Part shown: positions 43,098 through 51,674 of the stretch, piece by piece
How positions within the stretch are numbered: position 1 is the first letter of the stretch
Layout of the letters: each line of letters starts with the position of its first letter
DNA from: Contendibacter sp049290615
GTDB taxonomy: Bacteria > Pseudomonadota > Gammaproteobacteria > Competibacterales > Competibacteraceae
NCBI GenBank assembly: GCA_049290615.1
Contig: JBATNZ010000008.1
Span: 9,520 to 73,519, forward strand
Length of the DNA stretch: 64,000 bases
Reading direction: 5' to 3'
Position numbers and translations under genes: made by a program
Notes under the pieces: generated by a model
The model's database searches: none
Told to the model about the DNA's origin: nothing
What the model saw: only the letters and a program-made list of their open reading frames with translations

Positions 43098-44320
43098 AAA
43101 TCGATACCATGCGGAAAGTCGATTATTTTGCCGGAATCCCGTTATGCTTTCTGGCAACTTTGCTGATCCGCCTTGTCGGCCTGTTTGCCAGACGATCACT
43201 TCAGCTTCCCCGCAAGGTATTGTTTATCGAATTATCCGAGATGGGCAGCGCCATCCTGGCCGATCCCGCCATGAGAAAGATGCAGCGAGCAGGCAACGCC
43301 GAACTGTATTTTCTGATTTTCAAATCCAACGCGGCCAGCCTGCGTCTGCTGAACACGATACCGGAAACTCGTGTTTTCACGATCCGCGCGGATGGCTTGC
43401 TAAATCTTGCCATTGACAGCCTGCGCTTTCTTGTCTGGGCTCGCCAGCGCGGGATCGATACCGTCATCGATCTGGAGTTGTTTTCGCGCTGTAGCGCCTT
43501 GCTGACGGGTTTATCCGGCGCCGCGAGGCGGATTGGTTTCCATGCCTTTTACAACGAGGGCTTGTATCGGGGCGACCTGTTGACTCATCGGGTGGCCTAT
43601 AACCCCCACTTGCACATTGCCACGAATTTTATCGCGCTGGTCAACGCCGCCCTGGCGGAGCGGGAGGAACTGCCGTTCTCCAAGACGCTGATCGACGACG
43701 GCGAAATCAAACTGGCCTGTGCCGAAGTCAACGAAAGCACTATCGAGGCGATGCGTGATCGCATCCGTGGTGAATACCCGCCCTACGATGAGCAATATCA
43801 CCGAATCGTACTCATCAATCCCAACGCCAGCGATCTGCTGCCGCAACGCCGTTGGATGCCCGACTATTTCGTGGCGGTCATGCGCGGGTTGCTGGCCGAT
43901 AACGACGATCTGCTGGTGTTGATAACGGGAGCTTCCGCGGAACGCGAGGAAGCGGAAATACTGAAACAGCAGGTCGGGCACGAGCGTTGCGTCAATTTTG
44001 CCGGCCGCCAGTCGCTTGAGGAATTACCCGCGTTGTATTCGATAGCTGAAATGATGCTGACCAATGACTCCGGGCCAGGCCATTTCTCGGCGGTGACGAA
44101 TCTTCGCACCTTCGTCATCTTTGGCCCCGAAACGCCCCGTCTCTACGGTTCTCTCGGCAACAGCACCCCGATTTACGCCGGTCTCGCCTGTTCGCCCTGC
44201 GTGAGCGCGGCCAACCATCGCAAGACCCCCTGTACCGACAACGTGTGCCTGCGAGTCATCAAGCCGGAGATGGTGTTGGAACAGTTGCGCGAGGCGTTGG
44301 GAGAAAGACGTTCCGCATAA
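43094..44320 (+). CDS. Glycosyltransferase family 9 (heptosyltransferase-like)
   Basis: This 408-residue protein has a membrane-proximal N-terminal hydrophobic stretch (LCFLATLLIRLVGLFA), then the GT9 fold: RKVLFIELSEMGSAILADP, VIDLELFSRCSALL, and the C-terminal donor region LITGASAEREEAEILKQ and LTNDSGPGHFSAVTNL. GT9 enzymes transfer heptose to LPS inner core; here the actual sugar is unknown. The start overlaps the flippase-like gene (ATGA). The gap of 39 bases to arnT suggests the block and the arn genes may be transcribed together. Confidence 0.85.
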   Translation: MKIDTMRKVDYFAGIPLCFLATLLIRLVGLFARRSLQLPRKVLFIELSEMGSAILADPAMRKMQRAGNAELYFLIFKSNAASLRLLNTIPETRVFTIRADGLLNLAIDSLRFLVWARQRGIDTVIDLELFSRCSALLTGLSGAARRIGFHAFYNEGLYRGDLLTHRVAYNPHLHIATNFIALVNAALAEREELPFSKTLIDDGEIKLACAEVNESTIEAMRDRIRGEYPPYDEQYHRIVLINPNASDLLPQRRWMPDYFVAVMRGLLADNDDLLVLITGASAEREEAEILKQQVGHERCVNFAGRQSLEELPALYSIAEMMLTNDSGPGHFSAVTNLRTFVIFGPETPRLYGSLGNSTPIYAGLACSPCVSAANHRKTPCTDNVCLRVIKPEMVLEQLREALGERRSA

Positions 44321-44359
44321 CGGAATCAAGAGATCACTCCGCCTTGGTCCAAAAACATT

Positions 44360-46114
44360 ATGTCTCAAGATGAAAAAGCAGGGGTCAACGCCAATGACCC
44401 ACCGGCTTTCATTCAGACACCGGATTCGATTCAGGCTCCTTCGGCCTCGGGCCAGTTTTCCAAAGCCCTGCTGTTGGGCTTGCTGATTCTCTTCACCGCA
44501 GTCTGGTTCAGCAATCTTGAATACCGCAAGCTGGTTCGGCCCGACGAGGGCCGCTACGCCGAAATTGGGCGGGAGATGGCTCTGTCCGGCGACTGGGTGA
44601 CGCCCCGGCTGAACGATCTCAAGTATTTCGAGAAACCGCCGCTGCAATACTGGGCGACGGCGGCGGCGTTCCGGCTGTTCGGGGACAGTCACTGGGGTGC
44701 TCGCTGGTGGCCGGCGACCACCACCTTCGGCTGTGTGCTGCTGATGTTCTGGGCGGGCAGTCGGCTGTTCGGCGAGGAGGTGGGTCTGACGGCGGCGGCG
44801 ATGCTCGGGGGATGTACCGGGTTCGTCATCGGCTCCCATATCAACACCCTGGACGCGGGTCTGGCCGCGTCTCTCACCGTTGGCTTGTTCGGTTTCCTGC
44901 TCGCTCAGCGCCCCGGCGCCTCGCTGCGGGAAAACCGCAACTGGATGCTGGTGGTCTGGGTGGCGATGGCGCTTGCTGTATTGAGCAAGGGCCTGATCGG
45001 CGTGGTGCTGCCCGGCGCGGTACTGGCGCTCTACCTGCTGATCGAGCGCGACGGGCGGCGACTGGCCCACTTGCATATCGGCAAGGGGCTGGCGCTATTC
45101 CTGCTGATCGCCGTCCCCTGGTTCGTCGCCGTGTCGTTGGCCAACGCCGAGTTCGCCCGCTTCTTTTTCATTCACGAGCATCTGGAACGGTTTCTGACCA
45201 CCGTTCACAAACGCGAGGGCGCCTGGTGGTACTTTATCCCCATCCTGCTGTTCGGGGCGATGCCGTGGCTGCCGTTCATCGCCGTCCGATTGCGCGAGGG
45301 CTGGCGGCGCGAGGGCGAGCCAGGAACCTTGCAACCGCTCCGCTTGCTGCTGATCTGGGCGGCGCTCATTTTCCTGTTCTTCAGCGCGTCGAGTTCCAAA
45401 TTGCCATCCTACATCCTGCCGGTCTTCCCCGCGCTGGCGCTGTTCGCGGCGGTGGAGATGCAGAGGATGGCGCCGGAGACGCTTAGCCGCTTCGCTTGGG
45501 GGCTGGCGGCGGTCGGCGGCGTGCTGTTGCTGGTTGTCCTGGTCGGCGGCGAGCGGATCGCCCGCTCGCTCGCCAGCGAGAGATCGCCGTTCGAGTTCGC
45601 GCGCAACGTCGTGCCCTGGATCGAGGCGTCGATCTTCGCCTTTACCGCCGGCGCGGTTGCGGGAGCCTGGCTGTTCCGGCGTTGCTCGCGGTCGCTCGGC
45701 ATGGTCGCCCTGGCGCTCGGCAGCCTGGTGGCCGGCATCCTGGCGATGGATGGTCACGATCAGTTATCACGGTTGTCGTCGTCCTATCATATCGTTCGCG
45801 AGATTGAGGCGACGCAGGGGCCGCTCGACCGTACCGCACCTTTTTTCACCATCGAGATGTACGATCAAACCCTGCCGTTCTACCTCGGACGGACAGTCAC
45901 ACTGGTGCAATATATTGATGAATTTGCCCTCGGGCTGGCGGCGGAACCCGACAAGGGCATCCCAAAGGTCGCGGACTGGAAACCGCGCTGGCTCGCGCTG
46001 GAACGGGGGTACGCGATCATGCACCCGGACCACTATGATCGTTTCGTCCGCGAAGGACTGCCGATGCGGGTACTGGCCAGCGACCCGCGCCGGATCATCG
46101 TGAGCCGCCAATGA
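44360..46114 (+). CDS. arnT: Undecaprenyl phosphate-L-Ara4N transferase ArnT
   Basis: This inner-membrane GT-C enzyme (584 residues) transfers 4-amino-4-deoxy-L-arabinose from undecaprenyl phosphate to lipid A, conferring polymyxin resistance. It has the family first loop YRKLVRPDEGRYAEIGREM, the EKPPLQYW motif, and the FFFIHEHLERFL and WWYFIP segments, with many hydrophobic helices. A hydrophilic N-terminal lead of about 30 residues is unusual (E. coli ArnT starts at the first helix). It overlaps arnE by four bases. Confidence 0.92.
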   Translation: MSQDEKAGVNANDPPAFIQTPDSIQAPSASGQFSKALLLGLLILFTAVWFSNLEYRKLVRPDEGRYAEIGREMALSGDWVTPRLNDLKYFEKPPLQYWATAAAFRLFGDSHWGARWWPATTTFGCVLLMFWAGSRLFGEEVGLTAAAMLGGCTGFVIGSHINTLDAGLAASLTVGLFGFLLAQRPGASLRENRNWMLVVWVAMALAVLSKGLIGVVLPGAVLALYLLIERDGRRLAHLHIGKGLALFLLIAVPWFVAVSLANAEFARFFFIHEHLERFLTTVHKREGAWWYFIPILLFGAMPWLPFIAVRLREGWRREGEPGTLQPLRLLLIWAALIFLFFSASSSKLPSYILPVFPALALFAAVEMQRMAPETLSRFAWGLAAVGGVLLLVVLVGGERIARSLASERSPFEFARNVVPWIEASIFAFTAGAVAGAWLFRRCSRSLGMVALALGSLVAGILAMDGHDQLSRLSSSYHIVREIEATQGPLDRTAPFFTIEMYDQTLPFYLGRTVTLVQYIDEFALGLAAEPDKGIPKVADWKPRWLALERGYAIMHPDHYDRFVREGLPMRVLASDPRRIIVSRQ

Positions 46115-46482
46115 CCGCCGCCAGCTTCGGTCTGATCCTGACCGGCGTGCTGCTCAACGCCGTCGCGCAACTGCTGCTCAAGGCCGGCACCAACACGCTG
46201 GGTGTGATCACGCCGACCGTCGCCAATGCGCTGCCACTGACCTGGACGATTGCCACCAACCCGCATTTTCTCGGCGGTTTCGCCTGCTACGGCATCAGCG
46301 TCCTGGTCTGGATTCTGGCGCTGTCTCGCGTACCGGTCAGCATCGCCTACCCGATGTTGTCCATCGGCTACGTCGTCAACGCCTTCGCCGCCTGGTATCT
46401 GTTCGGCGAAATGCTGAGCAGCGGGCGTTGGCTCGGGATCGGCTTTATTATCATCGGCGTTTATTTGCTCGCGAGATCGTGA
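46111..46482 (+). CDS. arnE: ArnE/ArnF-type undecaprenyl-L-Ara4N flippase subunit
   Basis: This 123-residue protein of the SMR/EmrE family has four predicted helices (LILTGVLLNAVAQLLLKAG, GISVLVWILALSRV, IAYPMLSIGYVVNAFAAWYLF and the last LGIGFIIIGVYLL). E. coli uses two related subunits, ArnE and ArnF; only one is seen here, so it may act as a homodimer or with a subunit elsewhere. Start overlaps arnT as ATGA. The symbol ArnE rather than ArnF is not certain. Confidence 0.85.
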   Translation: MTAASFGLILTGVLLNAVAQLLLKAGTNTLGVITPTVANALPLTWTIATNPHFLGGFACYGISVLVWILALSRVPVSIAYPMLSIGYVVNAFAAWYLFGEMLSSGRWLGIGFIIIGVYLLARS

Positions 46483-46483
46483 C

Positions 46484-47680
46484 ATGGCATCACTTCCGCC
46501 CCTCACCCTCAATCCCTCTCGCCTTGAGGGAGAGGGGAAAACTGCTCCCTATCTCCCGTTTGCCCGCCCGACGCTGGACGAGGACACCATTGCCGGCGTG
46601 GCGGAGGTGCTGCGCTCCGGCTGGATCACCACCGGGCCGCAGGTCAAGAAATTCGAGGCGGCGCTGTCGGATTATCTGGGCGGTCGGCCAGTGCGAGTTT
46701 TGAACTCCGCCACCGCCGCGCTGGAAGTCGCCCTGCAACTGTGCGGCATCGGCCCCGGCGACGAAGTGATTACCCCGTCGCAAACCTTTTTCGCCGCGCC
46801 GAACATGATCGCCAAGGTCGGCGCGACCCCGGTATTCGTTGATGTTGAACTCGCCAGCCGCAACCTTGATTTCGACGCGGTCGAACGGGCGATCACGCCG
46901 CGCACCAAAGCGATCATGCCAACGCACTTCGCCGGACTGCCGGTGGATATGGATCGTCTGTATGGAATCGCCGGGCGATACGGACTGCGGGTCATCGAGG
47001 ACGCGGCGCTGGCCATCGGTTCGAGCTGGTACGGGCGGCGGATCGGCGGTTTCGGCGATCTCACGGTATTCAGCTTCCATCCCAACAAGAATATGACCTC
47101 GATTGAAGGGGGCGCGTTGGTGCTAAACAGCGAGGCGGAGGCAAGCGAGGTTGAAGTGTTGCGCTTCCACGGTATTACCCGCCTGCCCGATGGAACGCGC
47201 GATGTCGCTTTCCCCGGCGGCAAGTTCAACCTGCCCGATGTCAATGCCCGAATCGGTCTCGGCCAGTTGGCGCGGCTGGAGGAATTCAACGCCCGGCGCC
47301 GGGAATTGGTGGCCGAATATTACCGGCGGTTTCCCGCCGATCCGCCCTGCCTGCTGCCGCATCCCGGCTATCCCGGCGACGAGGCCGGCCACAGTTGGAA
47401 TATGTTCGCGCCGCTGTTGCCGCTGGACCGGATGACCATGGACCGCCAGCAATTCCGCGCGACGCTGGAAGCACGCGGCATCGGCACCGGTGTATCCTAC
47501 GAAGCGGCCCATCTCACCACCCTGTTCCGCCGCCAGGGCCATCACGAGGGCGAACTGCCGAACACCGAACGAATCGCCCGCGAGACGGTAACCCTGCCGC
47601 TGTTCCCGACGATGAGCCGCGCCGACGTGGAGCGGGTTTGCAAGGCGGTCGGCGAGGTGCTGGCGGAGGCGAGGGTCTGA
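46484..47680 (+). CDS. arnB: UDP-L-Ara4O aminotransferase ArnB with repeat-encoded N-terminus
   Basis: This PLP-dependent aminotransferase makes UDP-L-Ara4N from the 4-keto sugar. It contains NSATAALEVALQLCG, the cofactor lysine in FHPNKNMTSIEGG, and the DegT/DnrJ/EryC1 fold, at 398 residues against 379-385 usually. The extra length is at the N-terminus: the family begins with the sequence corresponding to LPFARPTLDEDTIAGV, but here 20 residues (MASLPPLTLNPSRLEGEGKT) come first and are encoded by a palindromic repeat. No other in-frame ATG precedes the core. It follows arnE by one base. Confidence 0.92.
   Translation: MASLPPLTLNPSRLEGEGKTAPYLPFARPTLDEDTIAGVAEVLRSGWITTGPQVKKFEAALSDYLGGRPVRVLNSATAALEVALQLCGIGPGDEVITPSQTFFAAPNMIAKVGATPVFVDVELASRNLDFDAVERAITPRTKAIMPTHFAGLPVDMDRLYGIAGRYGLRVIEDAALAIGSSWYGRRIGGFGDLTVFSFHPNKNMTSIEGGALVLNSEAEASEVEVLRFHGITRLPDGTRDVAFPGGKFNLPDVNARIGLGQLARLEEFNARRRELVAEYYRRFPADPPCLLPHPGYPGDEAGHSWNMFAPLLPLDRMTMDRQQFRATLEARGIGTGVSYEAAHLTTLFRRQGHHEGELPNTERIARETVTLPLFPTMSRADVERVCKAVGEVLAEARV
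46501..46537 (+). repeat. Palindromic repeat in the arnB start
   Basis: CCTCACCCTCAATCCCTCTC is followed by GCCTTGAGGGAGAGGGG. CCCTC and GAGGG arms flank the centre. The element lies directly after the first five codons and is translated as PLTLNPSRLEGEG. Confidence 0.85.
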
Positions 47681-47681
47681 G

Positions 47682-48629
47682 ATGAGCGAACCGCTGCTTT
47701 CCGTCATCATTCCGGTCTACAACGAGCAGGAGACCCTGCCGGCGCTGTTCGCCCGGCTCTATCCGGCGCTGGACGCGCTGGGCGTGCCCTACGAAGTGCT
47801 GTTCGTCAACGACGGCAGCCGCGACCGCTCGGCGGCGCTGCTCAAGGATCAGTTCCTGGTCCGGCCCGACGTCACGCGGGTCATCCTGTTCAACGCCAAC
47901 CACGGCCAGCATCTGGCGATCATGGCCGGCTTCGAGTACTGCCGGGGCGAACGGGTGGTGACGCTGGACGCCGATTTACAGAATCCCCCAGAGGAAATCG
48001 GCAAGCTGCTGGCGGCGATGGACCAGGGCCATGACTATGTGGGCAGCATCCGGGAAACCCGTGAGGACAGTTGGTGGCGGCACGCCGCCTCGCGGTTGAT
48101 GAACCGGCTGCGAGAGCGTATCACCCACATCAAAATGACCGACCAGGGCTGCATGTTGCGGGCCTACAGCCGCGCTATCGTTAAAGCGATTGTATCTACC
48201 CGCGAGGTCAGCACCTACATTCCGGCGCTGGCCTACACCTTCGCCGCCCACCCGACCGAGGTTACGGTCGCCCACGCCGAGCGCGCCGCCGGCGAGTCGA
48301 AATATCCGCTGTACAAGCTGATCCGGCTGAATTTCGATCTGGTGACCGGCTTCTCCCTGGCGCCCTTGCAGATGTTCTCGCTGGCTGGAATCACGCTGTC
48401 GCTGGCCTCGGCGGCATTCGTGGTTTATCTCGCTATCCGCCGGCTGATCGTCGGCCCGGAAGCAGAAGGGTTGTTCACTCTGTTCGGACTCAACTTTTTG
48501 CTGATGGGCATTCTGCTGTTCGGCATCGGGTTGCTGGGCGAATACATCGGCCGTATCTACCAGCAGGTGCGCGAGCGCCCGCGTTTCACCATCCAGGCGA
48601 TTCTGGAACGGCGCGAGGAGGGAGATTGA
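47682..48629 (+). CDS. arnC: Undecaprenyl-phosphate 4-deoxy-4-formamido-L-arabinose transferase ArnC
   Basis: This GT2 enzyme (315 residues) loads the formylated sugar onto undecaprenyl phosphate. Visible parts are the GT2 fold VIIPVYNEQETLPALFARL, the LDADLQNPPEEI DxD region, the YIPALAYTFA segment and two C-terminal membrane helices (FSLAGITLSLASAAFVVYL, LMGILLFGIGLLGEYIGR). E. coli ArnC is 322 residues. It starts one base after the arnB stop and ends 4 bases before the formyltransferase gene. Confidence 0.95.
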   Translation: MSEPLLSVIIPVYNEQETLPALFARLYPALDALGVPYEVLFVNDGSRDRSAALLKDQFLVRPDVTRVILFNANHGQHLAIMAGFEYCRGERVVTLDADLQNPPEEIGKLLAAMDQGHDYVGSIRETREDSWWRHAASRLMNRLRERITHIKMTDQGCMLRAYSRAIVKAIVSTREVSTYIPALAYTFAAHPTEVTVAHAERAAGESKYPLYKLIRLNFDLVTGFSLAPLQMFSLAGITLSLASAAFVVYLAIRRLIVGPEAEGLFTLFGLNFLLMGILLFGIGLLGEYIGRIYQQVRERPRFTIQAILERREEGD

Positions 48630-48633
48630 GTCC

Positions 48634-49557
48634 ATGACCCGCGCCGTCGTCTTCGCCTATCACAACGTCGGGGTACGCTGCCTCAAGGTGTTGCTCGCGC
48701 ACGGTATTAATGTTGCGCTGGTGGTCACCCACTCGGACAGCCCCAACGAGTACATCTGGTTCGATAGCGTCGCTGCCACCGCTACCGATTACGGCATTCC
48801 GACGATCATGCCGGAAGATCCGAACGCCCCGGATGTACTGCGGCGTATCCGCAATTTCACCCCCGACTTCCTGTTCTCGTTTTACTACCGGCAAATGTTG
48901 ACACCGGCGTTGCTGGCCATCGCCCCGCGCGGCGCGCTCAATATGCACGGTTCGCTGCTGCCCAGGTATCGCGGTCGGGTACCGGTCAACTGGGCGATCA
49001 TTCACGGCGAGACCGAGACTGGCGCGACGCTGCATTACATGGTGGAGAAGCCGGATGCTGGCGACATCGTGGCTCAGGCCGCCGTGCCGATCCTGCCCGA
49101 TGACACGGCGCGGGAAGTTTTCGACAAGGTGACGCTGGCCGCCGAACTCGCGCTGTATCGGGCGCTGCCGACGCTGGTGGCGGGAACGGCGCCGCGCATT
49201 GTTCAAGATCTTGCCCAAGGCAGCTATTTCTCTGGCCGCAAGCCGGAGGATGGACGTATCGACTGGGCCTGGCCAGCGGCGCGCATCCACAACCTGGTCC
49301 GCGCGGTCGCGCCACCGTATCCGGGCGCGTTGACCACCGTGGCCGGCCAGCCGGCGCGGATTCTGCGCACGCGGGTAATCGCGGCGAACGCGCCGCCCAT
49401 CCCGGCGGTTCTCGCCCGAGTCGGCGACCGACTCATCGTGCGCTGCACCGACGGCGGTGTGTTGCACATCCTCGCGCTGGAGATTGCCGGCGAGCCGGTT
49501 ATTCCCTCGCTGCTGACCGCGCGATTTGGCTCCGGTCCATGGCGGCTCGGCGACTGA
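48634..49557 (+). CDS. arnA: ArnA formyltransferase domain as separate protein
   Basis: This 307-residue protein equals the N-terminal half of ArnA (residues 1-304 in E. coli), which N-formylates UDP-L-Ara4N using 10-formyl-THF. Conserved parts are SFYYRQML, the catalytic NMHGSLLPRYRG with the Asn and His, the GATLHYMVEKPDAGDIV segment with the Asp, and the OB-like C-terminal domain. In E. coli the decarboxylase is fused on; here a stop (TGA 49555-49557) ends the frame and a repeat follows. The next gene is in the same reading frame 99 bases on. Confidence 0.92.
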   Translation: MTRAVVFAYHNVGVRCLKVLLAHGINVALVVTHSDSPNEYIWFDSVAATATDYGIPTIMPEDPNAPDVLRRIRNFTPDFLFSFYYRQMLTPALLAIAPRGALNMHGSLLPRYRGRVPVNWAIIHGETETGATLHYMVEKPDAGDIVAQAAVPILPDDTAREVFDKVTLAAELALYRALPTLVAGTAPRIVQDLAQGSYFSGRKPEDGRIDWAWPAARIHNLVRAVAPPYPGALTTVAGQPARILRTRVIAANAPPIPAVLARVGDRLIVRCTDGGVLHILALEIAGEPVIPSLLTARFGSGPWRLGD

Positions 49558-49591
49558 GGGTCATGATTTAATCACCTCTCCCTCGGTCATA

Positions 49592-49631
49592 CCCTCACCC
49601 CCAACCCCTCTCCCGCCCGCGGGCGAGGGGA
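49592..49631 (-). repeat. Palindromic repeat between the two halves of arnA
   Basis: The 40-base copy reads CCCTCACCCCCAACCCCTCT then CCCGCCCGCGGGCGAGGGGA, orientation opposite to those in recD and leuS. It lies in the linker position of ArnA. The spacer is in frame with both halves except for stops at 49555-49557 and 49564-49566. Confidence 0.9.
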
Positions 49632-49656
49632 GTCAACTTCGGAATCCCTTCGCGCA

Positions 49657-50700
49657 ATGAAAAGAATCCTGATCCTCGGCGTCAACGGCTTCATCGGCCA
49701 CCACCTGTCCCAACGCATCCTGGCGGACACCGATTGGGAAATCCACGGCATGGACATGCAGGACGACCGCGTCCGCGATCTGATCGGCAACCCGCGCTTT
49801 CACTTCTTCGAGGGTGACATCACCATCAACCGGGAGTGGATCGAATACCACGTCAAGAAGTGCGATGTGATGCTTCCACTGGTCGCCATCGCCACGCCCG
49901 CCACTTATGTGCGCGAGCCGCTGCGGGTGTTCGAACTCGACTTCGAGGCCAACCTGCCTATCGTGCGGTCCTGCGTCAAGTACCGAAAGCGACTGGTTTT
50001 TCCTTCCACGTCAGAGGTCTACGGCATGTGCGCCGATGCCGAGTTCGATACCGAAAATTCGCCGTTGGTCTACGGCCCGATCAACAAACCGCGCTGGATC
50101 TACGCCTGCGCCAAGCAGATGATGGACCGCGTAATCTGGGCCTACGGGATGGAGCAGGGGCTGGATTTCACTCTGTTTCGGCCTTTCAACTGGATTGGCG
50201 CCGGGTTGGATTCGATCAACACCCCCAAGGAAGGCAGCTCCCGGGTCATCACCCAGTTTCTGGGCCAGATCGCGCGGGGCGAGTCGATCAAGCTGGTCGA
50301 TGGCGGCGCCCAGCGGCGTTCGTTTACTTACATCGACGATGGCATCAACGCGCTGCTCAAGATCATCGCCAACGAGCGGGGCGTGACCAGCGGCCAGATC
50401 TACAACATCGGCAATCCGCGCAACAACCTGTCGGTGCGCGAACTGGCGACGCGGATGCTGGAGCTGGCGGTGGAATACCCGGAATACCGCGATAACGCGG
50501 CCAAGGTTCAACTGATCGAGACCACGGCGATGGACTATTACGGCAAGGGCTATCAGGACGTGCAGCAGCGGGTGCCGAAGATCGAGAATACCTGCGCCGA
50601 TCTGGACTGGCAGCCAAAAGTGACGATGGACGACGCGCTGCGGCTGATCTTTGAGGCTTACCGCGCCCACGTCGCCGACGCCAGTGCCCTGATCCAGTAA
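49657..50700 (+). CDS. arnA: ArnA UDP-glucuronate decarboxylase domain as separate protein
   Basis: This 347-residue NAD-dependent oxidative decarboxylase converts UDP-glucuronate to UDP-4-keto-arabinose, the entry step of L-Ara4N synthesis. It corresponds to residues about 316-660 of E. coli ArnA: Rossmann motif ILILGVNGFIGHHLSQRI, FPSTSEVYGMC, the catalytic Tyr region in RWIYACAKQMMDRV, and FTYIDDGINALL. The start ATG at 49657 follows a GGAATC-type weak ribosome-binding site. Together the two halves make a functional equivalent of the fused enzyme. Confidence 0.93.
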   Translation: MKRILILGVNGFIGHHLSQRILADTDWEIHGMDMQDDRVRDLIGNPRFHFFEGDITINREWIEYHVKKCDVMLPLVAIATPATYVREPLRVFELDFEANLPIVRSCVKYRKRLVFPSTSEVYGMCADAEFDTENSPLVYGPINKPRWIYACAKQMMDRVIWAYGMEQGLDFTLFRPFNWIGAGLDSINTPKEGSSRVITQFLGQIARGESIKLVDGGAQRRSFTYIDDGINALLKIIANERGVTSGQIYNIGNPRNNLSVRELATRMLELAVEYPEYRDNAAKVQLIETTAMDYYGKGYQDVQQRVPKIENTCADLDWQPKVTMDDALRLIFEAYRAHVADASALIQ

Positions 50701-50706
50701 GTCGCG

Positions 50707-51618
50707 ATGTCAGCACCGCTGCTAGCCCTCAAGGTCGATGTCGATACCCTGCGCGGGACACTGAAAGGCGTGCCGCGACTGGTCGAACTGTTTCGACGCC
50801 ACCAGACCGACGCGACCTTTCTGTTCAGTCTCGGTCCCGACCATACCGGCTGGGCAATCCGGCGGGTGTTCCGACGCGGTTTTCTCGGCAAGGTGAAACG
50901 GACTTCGGTGATCGAGCACTACGGACTGAAGACCCTGCTCTACGGGACGCTGCTGCCCGGGCCGGACATCGGCCAACGCGCGGGCGACGTGATGCGGAGA
51001 GTCCGTGATGCCGGTTTCGAGACCGGCATTCATTGCTGGGATCATGTACTCTGGCAGGATCGAGTGGCCGGGGCTGACCGGGAGTGGACGGTTCGCCAGA
51101 TGCGCAAGGCGGTCGCGCGTTACGCTGAAATCTTGGGCGCGGCGGCGACCGTGCATGGCGCGGCCGGCTGGCAGATGAACAGCCACGCGCTGCGGTTCGC
51201 TGGGGAACTGGGCTTCGCCTGCTGTTCCGACGGGCGTGGAACCCATCCCTTCCTGCCGGTGGTGGACGGCGAGACGATCCGCTGTCCCCAGTTTCCGACC
51301 ACGCTGCCGACGCTGGACGAATTGATCGGCGTGGATGGCGTGACGCCGGATAACGTGGCCGACCGCCTGCTGGAAATGACGCGGACGGCGCCGGCGACCG
51401 GCCATGTCTTCACCTTGCACGCCGAACTCGAAGGCATGAAATTCCTGCTCATCCTCGACCGGCTGCTCGCGGGCTGGCGCGCTCAGGGCTATCGCCTCGG
51501 CGCATTACGGGCGCTGGCCAGCGAGATGCCGCTAGACTTCATGCCGCGACACGAGGTGATTTATGGGGCGGTGCCCGGCCGCACGGGGACGCTGCTGGTC
51601 CAGGGGCCGGCGGTTTAG
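50707..51618 (+). CDS. arnD: 4-deoxy-4-formamido-L-arabinose-phosphoundecaprenol deformylase ArnD
   Basis: This polysaccharide-deacetylase-family (NodB) enzyme removes the formyl group on undecaprenyl-linked sugar. The 303 residues include KVDVDTLRG with the metal-binding Asp, TFLFSLGPDHTG, ETGIHCWDHVLWQD with the His residues, and VFTLHAELEG near the end. Length matches E. coli ArnD (296). It ends the arn run; the next gene starts 56 bases on with its own ribosome-binding site. Confidence 0.95.
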   Translation: MSAPLLALKVDVDTLRGTLKGVPRLVELFRRHQTDATFLFSLGPDHTGWAIRRVFRRGFLGKVKRTSVIEHYGLKTLLYGTLLPGPDIGQRAGDVMRRVRDAGFETGIHCWDHVLWQDRVAGADREWTVRQMRKAVARYAEILGAAATVHGAAGWQMNSHALRFAGELGFACCSDGRGTHPFLPVVDGETIRCPQFPTTLPTLDELIGVDGVTPDNVADRLLEMTRTAPATGHVFTLHAELEGMKFLLILDRLLAGWRAQGYRLGALRALASEMPLDFMPRHEVIYGAVPGRTGTLLVQGPAV

Positions 51619-51674
51619 GAATTCCCGATAGTTGTTGTTAGCTGGCTTAGAATCATCAACCAGGAAGGAATGAA

